Below are positions 1 through 7,286 of a stretch of 14,173 nucleotides of DNA, piece after piece. The position numbers and the translations under genes are program-made. Numbering within the stretch: position 1 is the first letter of the stretch; each line of letters starts with the position of its first letter. Source of the stretch: an uncultured Bacillus sp. (GTDB taxonomy: Bacteria; Bacillota; Bacilli; Bacillales_B; DSM-18226); the NCBI RefSeq assembly GCF_946478885.1, contig NZ_CAMLDX010000091.1, positions 1 through 14,173 of the forward strand, given 5' to 3'. The notes below the pieces were generated by a model. The model ran no database searches. It worked only from the letters and a program-made list of their open reading frames with translations, and was not told the origin of the DNA.

Positions 1-29
1 GTTTTGCATAGAGAAGGCGTGTACCTAGT

Positions 30-407
30 TTAGAACATGTACGTGACATCCATTTGATTGGGATCTGCAATATTCACAGGATCGCAGATTAATTTTTGTT
101 TTATTTTTTCGGGAATATAATCTACTGTATGTCGATAAATATCTTGAAAGCGTTGTGAATAAATATCAAATAAAGGAGAGTTATCAAAAACCAATAATTC
201 CTCAAACTGTTTTCTTTGACTAAAAGCGGTATCTGTAAAATTAGCCGAGCCAACCATCACACGTGTATCTTTTAATCCATCCATTAAATAAAGCTTTGAA
301 TGAATTGGATTATACTTTTTAGAATAACGTATCTGATACCGCTCCTGTTTTAAGAGCTCTTGTATATCCTCCGGTAAACTCTGAAATAATTCAATTCTTT
401 TATCCAC
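30..407 (-). pseudogene. Phospholipase D-like (HKD) domain fragment
   Basis: A 125-codon reading frame opening at GTG with no clear ribosome binding site. It contains one full HKD half-motif: His36, Lys38, Asp43 and the Gly-Ser-x-Asn of residues 53-56 (GSAN). PLD-like domains with this motif occur in nucleases and at the N-terminus of large helicase-type proteins. Only one HKD copy and about 125 residues are present, so it looks like an internal or terminal piece of a larger protein. It overlaps the end of the WYL regulator remnant by a few bases in another frame, which suggests a deletion joined two unrelated genes. A stop codon closes it at 30-32; whether related coding sequence continues past the window edge cannot be seen. 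It could instead be a small stand-alone protein, but the missing start signals argue against that. Confidence 0.55.
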
Positions 408-1106
408 CGCAAGTAAAAAACATTTCTTGATTAGACATTACATTTCTCATTCGATCTATCCGATAGTGACGGATTTCTTCCTTTGGTATGTATTCTCCAA
501 TCAAGTAATAATAATCATTGTTCCAAACTAGTGCAAAGGGTTTAACCGAATAATAGTCACCGTTTTTTCTTAATATAAATTGTTTGTCAATATCATAACT
601 GCCATACTGAAATTGGATGATGTGAGAATTCATGATGGCAGTATGTAGCTGATGAATGGAATATTTAATTTGCTGATTTTCACTTTTAGAATTTTCCGGC
701 AGAATGATTCCATTTTCCAATTGGTTTGCCTGGTGTTCACTGGTAAATTGTTTTATTTTATTTACAAGGTTTTCTGTATCTTCATTTGAGATGAATTTGG
801 CAGAAGAAACAGCATCTATTAATAATCTCAGTTCATTTATTACCTACCTTGATGACTGTAATATTTCTCTACACCCTCTTTTGCCTGATTCACCGTAACA
901 TCAAACAACAATGATTTCTCCAACTCCATTAAGTCATCATGGATTGCCTTTTTACCTGGATAAACCTCGTATTCCTTATAAAAATTATCCAGAATTTCTT
1001 CTAGAGTAAGCTCATGTTCCTCGTCAGTATATTTTGTTAACAACTCCTGCAATCTTAAAAGACGCTGTTTTGAAGAAAGTTTAACCACACTAGGATCAAT
1101 ACTCAA
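400..1106 (-). pseudogene. WYL-domain HTH transcriptional regulator, frameshifted and truncated
   Basis: Two consecutive minus-strand frames together resemble one WYL-family DNA-binding regulator. The first (1106 to 840, 88 codons, TTG start, AAAGGGGTG ribosome binding site 7 bases upstream) holds the N-terminal helix-turn-helix part and ends in YYSHQGR then stop. Read in the other frame from about 833, the sequence continues naturally as NELRLLIDAVSSAKFIS and runs without a stop to 400, through the WYL-type segment (IQFQYGSYDIDKQF, YYLIGEY, RHYRIDRMRNV). The break at 837-845 therefore looks like a single-base frameshift. The C-terminus stops shortly after RIDRMRNV, where full-length relatives continue, so the 3' end is also lost. 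WYL regulators sense ligands or nucleic acid and are often near defence genes; no such role can be claimed for this remnant. Confidence 0.75.
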
Positions 1107-1270
1107 ATATAATCACCCCTTTGATATTTCAAATGGTATTCTTGTTGTGAAGTTTAATCTTTAAATAAACTCAATAAAGCTTCCGTAAAATGTAAATTTG
1201 TGTATCTTTACTATATCAAATTCCCTTACCCATTATCTATTTATTCAAAAAATATGACTTCCCACTAACC

Positions 1271-1302
1271 AAAAACAGGATAGCCACCACTAGCCATCCT
1301 GT
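1271..1302 (-). terminator. Intrinsic terminator after the aldehyde dehydrogenase gene
   Basis: On the minus strand, 10 bases beyond the stop codon, ACAGGATGGC pairs with GCTATCCTGT (10 pairs, one of them G-U) around an 8-base loop. A run of five T follows at 1271-1275. This fits a Rho-independent terminator and closes the sigma-54-driven transcript. The rest of the 1107-1312 gap shows nothing else I can support beyond the upstream region of the WYL remnant. Confidence 0.85.
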
Positions 1303-1312
1303 CCCAAGCAGT

Positions 1313-2797
1313 TTATTCTTTCATATCAATCCAAACACTTTTCACTTCTGTATAGGCATTGAGTGCATAAGAGCCCATTTCTCTTCCTAGACCGGATTGT
1401 TTGTAGCCGCCAAATGGACTCGCAGCATCTAATGCGTTGCAGCAGTTCACCCAGACCGTTCCTGCCTTTAGGCGTTGAGCTAGGTAATGTGCGCTTTTTA
1501 GATTTTCGGTCCATACGCCGGCTGCCAAGCCGTAATCTGTATTATTTGCGCGCTCAATTAAGTCGTCTAAATCGGTAAATGGTAGTGCGGAAACGACTGG
1601 TCCAAAGATTTCCTCACGAGCAATTGTCATGGAATCGTTTACATTGGCGAAAATGGTTGGTTGCACAAAATAGCCTTGATCAAACGGTACCTTTCCACCT
1701 GTTAACAGTTCTGCACCTTCTTCTACACCTTTTTGGATGTAGGAGATGACGCGGTTTTGTTGCTCGTTTGATACGAGCGGTCCCATTTCTGTATCAGGAT
1801 TGATGCCGTGACCCTGTTGGATTTTTTCAGCATGGCTGACCATATCGGCAAGGAAATTATCATAGTGTTTTTTCTGAATATAGAGTCGAGATCCTGCACA
1901 ACAGACCTGTCCTTGGTTAAACATGATCCCAAATAACGCTCCAGGAACCGCTTTCGTCAAGTCTGCATCAGGGAGAATAATATTTGGTGATTTTCCACCT
2001 AGTTCGAGCGTAACCCGTTTTAACGTTTCTGAAGCTTGTTTCATAATTGATTTTCCGACCTGAGTCGAGCCCGTAAAAGCAATCTTATCTACCTGTGGAT
2101 GGTTAACAAGTGGAGCACCTGCGCTATCTCCAAATCCAGGTACGATGTTAATGACCCCATCCGGGAAGCCAACTTCCTGAGCTAACTGTGCCAAATAAAG
2201 GGCTGATAATGGAGTTTGTTCAGCAGGTTTAAGGACAACGGTGCAGCCTGTTGCCAATGCAGCCCCTAATTTCCACGTTGCCATCAGGAGTGGGAAGTTC
2301 CATGGAATAATCTGCCCTACCACCCCAACTGGTTCATGACGAGTATAATTAAAGAAGTTTCCACTTACGGGAATGGTTTGGCCCATGATTTTCGTTGCCC
2401 AGCCGGCAAAGTAGCGGAAGTGATCAATCGCCAACGGAACGTCTGCCGCTCGTGATTCACGGATTGGTTTACCACTGTCCAAAGTATCAAGCTGTGCCAA
2501 CTCCTCTTTATGTTCTTCCATTTTATCTGCCAATAAATAGATTAGTCGGCTTCTTTCTGACGCGCTCATTTTTGACCATGGTCCCTGTTCAAATGCGGTT
2601 CTAGCTGCGCGAACTGCTCGATCAATATCCTGTTCAGTTGCCTCATGTACGACAGCAAGCGCTTCTCCCGTTGCAGGGTTAAATGTCTCAAACGTTCTAC
2701 CATTCACGGACTCTACCCATTGACCATTAATAAAAAGCTTTTTTGTTCCTTTTAAAAATTCTGATACACGTGGTAGTACAGCTACAGTTTGTTCCAT
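1313..2797 (-). CDS. dhaS: NAD-dependent aldehyde dehydrogenase (DhaS-like)
   Basis: A 494-residue protein of normal aldehyde dehydrogenase superfamily length that oxidises aldehydes to acids with NAD(P)+ in the cytoplasm. Visible hallmarks: PWNFP (Asn167), VVLKPAEQTP (Lys190), the FTGST cofactor-binding motif near 241, ELGGKSPN with general base Glu265, FNQGQVCCAG with catalytic nucleophile Cys299, and EEIFGPV (Glu396). From memory it closely resembles Bacillus subtilis DhaS; the symbol rests on that resemblance only. The ATG follows AAGGGGG at 7 bases. It is a separate transcription unit behind a sigma-54 promoter and next to the activator gene that ends the qhp operon. The inferred role is to remove the aldehyde made when QHNDH oxidises primary amines such as butylamine, benzylamine or phenylethylamine; the exact substrate is not readable. 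Confidence 0.93.
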   Translation of the reverse strand: MEQTVAVLPRVSEFLKGTKKLFINGQWVESVNGRTFETFNPATGEALAVVHEATEQDIDRAVRAARTAFEQGPWSKMSASERSRLIYLLADKMEEHKEELAQLDTLDSGKPIRESRAADVPLAIDHFRYFAGWATKIMGQTIPVSGNFFNYTRHEPVGVVGQIIPWNFPLLMATWKLGAALATGCTVVLKPAEQTPLSALYLAQLAQEVGFPDGVINIVPGFGDSAGAPLVNHPQVDKIAFTGSTQVGKSIMKQASETLKRVTLELGGKSPNIILPDADLTKAVPGALFGIMFNQGQVCCAGSRLYIQKKHYDNFLADMVSHAEKIQQGHGINPDTEMGPLVSNEQQNRVISYIQKGVEEGAELLTGGKVPFDQGYFVQPTIFANVNDSMTIAREEIFGPVVSALPFTDLDDLIERANNTDYGLAAGVWTENLKSAHYLAQRLKAGTVWVNCCNALDAASPFGGYKQSGLGREMGSYALNAYTEVKSVWIDMKE

Positions 2798-2842
2798 TCT
2801 TTTTCCCCCTTAGGACAGATATTTGATTTCACTCTTATAAAC

Positions 2843-2857
2843 GCAAGAACCGTGCCA
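2843..2857 (-). promoter_or_regulatory. Sigma-54 (-24/-12) promoter of the aldehyde dehydrogenase gene
   Basis: On the minus strand the sequence reads TGGCAC-GGTTC-TTGC, an exact match to the -24/-12 consensus with the invariant GG and GC at the right 10-base separation. Transcription should begin about 12 bases downstream, near 2832, leaving a leader of about 35 bases before the ATG at 2797. The neighbouring gene encodes a sigma-54 activator, so the pairing is strongly supported by context. Confidence 0.93.
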
Positions 2858-2907
2858 TTTTAAAAAGGCCTGAAAATAAAGGGTTTTTAACTGTTTTGCC
2901 AAAATAT

Positions 2908-2949
2908 TTGTTCAAAAAATAAACAGATTGTCCAAATCATCTTGAACAA
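2908..2949 (-). promoter_or_regulatory. Candidate upstream activator sites for the sigma-54 activator
   Basis: Three related octamers lie here: TTGTTCAA at 2908-2915, TTGTCCAA (one mismatch) at 2928-2935 and TTGAACAA, the inverse, at 2942-2949. The outer two form an exact inverted repeat with centres 34 bases apart, about three helical turns. They sit roughly 75-115 bases upstream of the predicted sigma-54 start site, a usual place for activator binding. They partly overlap the terminator of the activator gene, so some of the symmetry comes from that hairpin. Binding by the adjacent regulator is inferred. Confidence 0.45.
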
Positions 2950-2957
2950 TCTGTTTA
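2914..2957 (-). terminator. Intrinsic terminator after the sigma-54 activator gene
   Basis: A perfect 12-base inverted repeat (arms 2920-2931 and 2946-2957, core AACAGATTGT/ACAATCTGTT) encloses 14 bases. On the minus strand it is followed directly by six T (2914-2919). It begins just after the activator stop codon, so it should end the qhp transcript before the sigma-54 promoter. Confidence 0.85.
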
Positions 2958-2960
2958 ACG

Positions 2961-4838
2961 TTAAGCTCGAAATGGTATATTGTATTTTTTTAACCGATTA
3001 TAAAGAGTTCCTCGCGACACTCCTAATATTTCCGCTGCTTTCGTTAGGTTATAATTGGCACAACCTAAAGCATATTCAATCTCTTCATGCTCCTTCTGTT
3101 TAACAGCATTTTCCGAATAATCGTCTGTTATAATCTTGGAGCGAGAATCGTCGTCATAGCTCGATTGTTGGACTTCTTCTGGAAGATGGTGAGGCTCTAT
3201 TGTATTGCTCTCAGCAAAGACCATCGCATATTCCATCGCATTTTTCAGTTCTCGAACGTTTCCCGGCCAATGATATTCCTGAATCAGTCGTAATGCTTTC
3301 GGACCTATACTAATTGTTTGCTCTGTTTGGCTTTGCGATAGAAAATAATGAATTAGCTGCGGGATGTCCTCTTTCCTTTCCCTAAGCGGTGGAATCGTTA
3401 GTTTCACGGCATTCAATCGATAATAAAGGTCTTCACGAAATGTCCCATCATTCATCATCTTTTTTAAATCTCTATTTGTCGCTGCAATTACGCGGACATT
3501 AATCTTTCTTGCCTTATACTCACCCATGCGCAACAATTCATTTTCTTGTAATATTCTTAACAACAATGGCTGCACATTTAAGGGGATTTCACCTACTTCA
3601 TCCAGAAACAAAGTTCCCCCGTCTGCTTCTTCAAATAGTCCTTTTTTTCCATCTTTTAATCCACCTGTAAAAGAACCAGGTGCATAGCCAAAAAGTTCAC
3701 TAGCAGCTAAATCATGTTGTAGTGCCGAACAATTAAAAGAAATGAACGGTTTCTGATTTCGATCGCTTAATTGATGAAGCAGCCTACTGAAAACTTCCTT
3801 TCCCGTGCCACTCTCTCCTGTTAGTAATACTGGAAGTTTACTTGAGGCTACTTTTTCGATTTTTCCTACTAACGTTTTTATGGCGTGACTTCCGCCGGCA
3901 ACCCCATTTTTCATTTTTGTAATATTACTAGATGGTCTATGCTGATTCGTTGTTAATTGCGGAAGCCAAATCAGTAAACCGATTACTTTATGTCCGTTAA
4001 ATATCGGTTTGATTTTTCCAACTGGTAAATGATGAAGGAAAGGAAGGTGTCCTTCTTGAAATGCTTGTCCATCCGCATTCTTAAACTGAGAGTAATATTG
4101 AGGCCAATCAAAAGCTGTCTTCCAAACGAGGCGGGCGTCCAAAGAAGACTGATTTTGTCTAATGATATCACCATTTTCATCTAGCAATATGATAGTATCC
4201 TCGCGCACCATTTGGACTGCTTCTGAAAAAGTCTCTATTAATTTCAGTTTCTTCGCATATGATTCGTTTAAAATTTCGGCTTGGATTCCTTCTACGATTG
4301 CTTTCGTTAATGTATAGCTATGTTGATGGAAATCTTCATTTCGACTCGTTAAATCGAGTATGCCAATTAGTTGCTTTTTGATTGGATGCCAGATTGGTAT
4401 TCCTGCACAAGAAAACGAACTCCATGCTTCACAATAATGTTCCGATGATTTCACCGTAACAGCCTGTCCAACAGCGAGTGCAGTCCCGATTGCATTGGTT
4501 CCAGCTACCTCTTCACCCCAATAACCACCAGGAAAGAAATTCACTTCGCCCAATTGATCGTACAGCCTGCCCTTCATTTTTACATTCACAATACGACCTG
4601 CATCATCAGCAAGAGCAAAGGCGTACTTTCGATCGATTTCACTTTCCATTTTCGCGTAAACCTGCTCAAATGCCTGGTAGATTTCAGAGGTCGTGATAAT
4701 ATTTGTTATATCCGCTTCACTCAAGATACGTGGGACATAACTTAACTCTTTAGAAACTCTATTTTTTTGACTTCTATTCCAGGATTGAATAATCGTATTT
4801 GAAATTTTTTTACCATCAAGGACATGAAGACTTTGCAC
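2961..4838 (-). CDS. Sigma-54-dependent transcriptional activator (AcoR/DhaR-like)
   Basis: A 625-residue enhancer-binding protein. Domains in order: a GAF-type sensor at about 65-190 with GTNAIGTAL and HYCEAWSSFSCAGIPI as in AcoR/DhaR relatives; a PAS-like segment at about 210-295; the AAA+ domain at about 315-540 with Walker A GESGTGKE (341-348), the sigma-54 contact loop GSFTGG (388-393), Walker B TLFLDEVGE (409-417) and FREDLYYRLN; and a Fis-type helix-turn-helix at about 585-622 (LTKAAEILGVSRGTLYNRLKKY). Start is GTG at 4838, 7 bases after AGGGAGGGAG. No terminator lies in the 69 bases between qhpE and this gene, so it is probably co-transcribed with the qhp genes. It most likely drives the aldehyde dehydrogenase promoter. 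Known Gram-negative qhp operons use an AraC-type regulator (QhpR) instead. The signal is unknown; an aldehyde or amine is a guess. GSFTGG differs from the usual GAFTGA but keeps the key Phe and Thr. Confidence 0.93.
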   Translation of the reverse strand: MQSLHVLDGKKISNTIIQSWNRSQKNRVSKELSYVPRILSEADITNIITTSEIYQAFEQVYAKMESEIDRKYAFALADDAGRIVNVKMKGRLYDQLGEVNFFPGGYWGEEVAGTNAIGTALAVGQAVTVKSSEHYCEAWSSFSCAGIPIWHPIKKQLIGILDLTSRNEDFHQHSYTLTKAIVEGIQAEILNESYAKKLKLIETFSEAVQMVREDTIILLDENGDIIRQNQSSLDARLVWKTAFDWPQYYSQFKNADGQAFQEGHLPFLHHLPVGKIKPIFNGHKVIGLLIWLPQLTTNQHRPSSNITKMKNGVAGGSHAIKTLVGKIEKVASSKLPVLLTGESGTGKEVFSRLLHQLSDRNQKPFISFNCSALQHDLAASELFGYAPGSFTGGLKDGKKGLFEEADGGTLFLDEVGEIPLNVQPLLLRILQENELLRMGEYKARKINVRVIAATNRDLKKMMNDGTFREDLYYRLNAVKLTIPPLRERKEDIPQLIHYFLSQSQTEQTISIGPKALRLIQEYHWPGNVRELKNAMEYAMVFAESNTIEPHHLPEEVQQSSYDDDSRSKIITDDYSENAVKQKEHEEIEYALGCANYNLTKAAEILGVSRGTLYNRLKKYNIPFRA

Positions 4839-4907
4839 TAAAGAACTCCCTCCCTAATTCCTAACTTCATTTAATTGACATACTACTAGATTCGTTATCC
4901 ATCATGA

Positions 4908-5621
4908 TCATATTTTCTCCAATATTCTCGAATCCTCCGAGTCGTTTCCCTGATTTCGTTTCTCGATAAGTTTTGCTAGATAAGCAGTTACATAGGCTGC
5001 TGCAAAGCTGTGGCCGTTCAAATTATATTTTTGCATCGGTCCTTCAAGTTCACGAGGGAGGCCATAGGCTCGGAAGGAAATCTCCTCATCTGGATTGTAA
5101 AAGCAGGCATTGTACCTGGCCTCTGCTCCCCTTTCCACACCAAATACGGATGGGTAGCTCCCCGGCCACATCAATCCCCTTCCCTTATCACAAGAAGAAA
5201 CAATCACGATTCCGGCTTTTTGCGCCTCCTCACACATATCACGAATCGCCTCGACATCCTTTTTTAAGCTTAAACTTAGATTAATAATGTTCATTCCATT
5301 AAACATACACCATTCAATCGCCGCACACAGAACCTCAGCGTGCGTGAATAGATTATCATCAAACACCTTGACTGCATAAACTTCGGCTTCAGGAACTTTA
5401 TCAGATAAAATGCCTGCCACTGCCGTTCCGTGACCTAGTCGGTCCGTCGTGTCTTCCGTTAGTTCAATTTTGCCTTCCGAATTGACGCCTAGAGCAATGC
5501 CACCTACCACATTTTGAATGTGCGGGTGCCAAGTGTTTATCCCACTATCGACCACAGCAATTTTGATCCCTTTGCCATTTCCAAGATTCTTATCAGTTAG
5601 ACACTCGCGCCAGCCTTCCAT
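4908..5621 (-). CDS. qhpE: QhpE: cytoplasmic subtilisin-like leader protease
   Basis: A 237-residue S8-family serine protease without signal peptide or propeptide, so it should act in the cytoplasm. The catalytic triad is visible as Asp25 (AVVDSGIN), His64 (RLGHGTAVAG) and Ser205 (GHSFAAAYV). Known QhpE proteins remove the N-terminal leader of the QhpC gamma subunit after cross-linking. Its position directly after the exporter gene in a qhp cluster supports that role. The ATG lies inside the 3' end of qhpF (29-base overlap) behind AAAGGAG, so the two are translationally coupled. Odd feature: where most subtilases have the oxyanion-hole Asn in an AAGN motif, this protein reads VSSCDKGRG (Cys144-Asp145). 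A narrow, single-substrate protease is plausible. Confidence 0.87.
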   Translation of the reverse strand: MEGWRECLTDKNLGNGKGIKIAVVDSGINTWHPHIQNVVGGIALGVNSEGKIELTEDTTDRLGHGTAVAGILSDKVPEAEVYAVKVFDDNLFTHAEVLCAAIEWCMFNGMNIINLSLSLKKDVEAIRDMCEEAQKAGIVIVSSCDKGRGLMWPGSYPSVFGVERGAEARYNACFYNPDEEISFRAYGLPRELEGPMQKYNLNGHSFAAAYVTAYLAKLIEKRNQGNDSEDSRILEKI

Positions 5622-7275
5622 CTAAGTTCAGCTCCTTTGCTCCCGCCACATGCCCACGCTCAATCAAGATGGACCTGTCAACCCAGTCAAGATTTTGCAA
5701 GCGATGCGTGATCACAATGACGGTTTTGTTTTTCATTTTTTCTTGTAAAATCGAGAATATTTGCTGTTCAGAATCAGAATCGAGATGACTTGTCGCCTCA
5801 TCTAGGATAAGAATCTCCGGATTTTGCAACAAAGCTCGGGCTAGCTGTAGGCGCTGCTTTTGGCCAGCTGAAAGATTCATTCCCCGCTCACTAAGATGAT
5901 TCTTTAGGCCAACATGGCCACTAGCCAAATCCTCATCATCCCAGAAGCCTAGCTCATTCAGCAGTTTTTCCATTTCTCGATCAGTCGCATCCATTTTCCC
6001 TGACCGCAAAAATTCAGCAATGGTACCTGACCAAATCGGATCATCATGGCACACGAGACAAAGCTGCTTATGCCAGTTTGCTTTTTTCATAGTCTGAATG
6101 TCGATTCCATCACAAGAAATGATCCCTTTGCTTGGTCTATATATCCTAGTGAGAAGATCCACAATCGTACTTTTTCCTGATCCGCTTTCACCAATAATGG
6201 CGAGTTTTTCGCCTTTTTTAACAGTAAAACTTATATTTTCCAGTATCGACTGATTCTCATCGTAAGAAAAAGAAACACCATTAAAATCAATCGAAGCATG
6301 AAACGTATCGAATCCCCTGTGACCATCCTCCTCGATTGGAACCTGAAAAAATTCTTTAATGCGGTTCACAGCCGCTTTGCCAGATTGAAGCTTCGTATAC
6401 AACTGGGCAAGTCCCTGAACATTACTAAATATGTTTGCCTGATAGGCGGTAAACGCTAATAAGGAGCCAAGCGTCAATGAGCCATCCAAAACTTTATTCC
6501 CTAAAAACCAGAGGAGCGTTAAAGTGGCGAGCCAGACAATGATTTGGGGAGCCCCTTGTGCCCCGGTATTGATAATGGTTAGTTTGATCGTTTGCCTGTT
6601 CATTTTTTCAAGATGACCTTTGTACTTCTGTTCAACCCAACCGTAAAGACTTCCGGAACAGATAAATTTCTGAGAAGACAAGGACTCAAACAAAAAGCTT
6701 TGGATCATCGCCCCGATTTCTTTAGCCTGCATATTCCCTTTAAATAAGATATTTCGGAAGGTATGAGTGACATAAAGTAAAATAGGCAGCAGTACGGAGC
6801 ATACAAGTGTCATGACCCAATCAATTTGAATCAGCACAACCGTACTAAATAGTAAGGTCAAAATAAGATTCACTAGCTGTAAAACACTATCAGTATATAA
6901 TCGCTGAATCTCCCCAATATCTTCATTAAGCCGAGTCGTCAAATCTCCTATTCTTCTTTTGGCCAATCGTTGCAATGGGAGCCGTAAGATGTGCTTGTAA
7001 AAAGCCAGCCTCATATCCACCAAGATATGCAAACTTGTTTTCATATAGATAAATCGATTGCCAGCGGAGATGAGGTAAGTTAGGACAAGTAGCAAGATGG
7101 CGATTCCTAAAACCTTTTCGAAGGATATAATCCTCCGAATAAACACCTCATCAATCATGATTTTTCCGACTAGGGGTTGGAGGATAAATAGTACCGAACC
7201 AATAATACTCAAGAGTAAAACGAGCGACAATCTTAACCAATAGGGTTTAATAAATCTCGTAAGGTTATCATTCAT
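5593..7275 (-). CDS. qhpF: QhpF: ABC exporter half-transporter for the gamma subunit
   Basis: A 560-residue fused transmembrane and ATPase protein, expected to work as a homodimer in the membrane. Hydrophobic segments occupy about residues 15-75, 130-170 and 240-280, the usual six-helix exporter layout. The ATPase domain shows Walker A GESGSGKST (362-370), signature LSAGQ (468-472), Walker B ILILDEAT with Asp492/Glu493, and the switch His524. In known qhp operons the ABC protein is thought to export the cross-linked QhpC, which lacks a Sec signal. It starts 11 bases after the UbiU-like gene with only a weak Shine-Dalgarno, suggesting coupled translation, and overlaps qhpE. Odd feature: the Q-loop glutamine appears to be His410 (LVCHDDPIWSGTI, where exporters usually have PQD). 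Identity as an ABC exporter is certain; the QhpF role rests on context. Confidence 0.88.
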   Translation of the reverse strand: MNDNLTRFIKPYWLRLSLVLLLSIIGSVLFILQPLVGKIMIDEVFIRRIISFEKVLGIAILLLVLTYLISAGNRFIYMKTSLHILVDMRLAFYKHILRLPLQRLAKRRIGDLTTRLNEDIGEIQRLYTDSVLQLVNLILTLLFSTVVLIQIDWVMTLVCSVLLPILLYVTHTFRNILFKGNMQAKEIGAMIQSFLFESLSSQKFICSGSLYGWVEQKYKGHLEKMNRQTIKLTIINTGAQGAPQIIVWLATLTLLWFLGNKVLDGSLTLGSLLAFTAYQANIFSNVQGLAQLYTKLQSGKAAVNRIKEFFQVPIEEDGHRGFDTFHASIDFNGVSFSYDENQSILENISFTVKKGEKLAIIGESGSGKSTIVDLLTRIYRPSKGIISCDGIDIQTMKKANWHKQLCLVCHDDPIWSGTIAEFLRSGKMDATDREMEKLLNELGFWDDEDLASGHVGLKNHLSERGMNLSAGQKQRLQLARALLQNPEILILDEATSHLDSDSEQQIFSILQEKMKNKTVIVITHRLQNLDWVDRSILIERGHVAGAKELNLDGRLARVSN

Positions 7276-7286
7276 AGACTGTTAAC

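Noticed and set aside
4839..4907. Separate promoter or terminator between qhpE and the activator gene
   Set aside because: The 69 bases show neither a hairpin with a U run nor a credible -35/-10 pair on the minus strand. The TTGACA seen there is on the plus strand, with no gene to serve.
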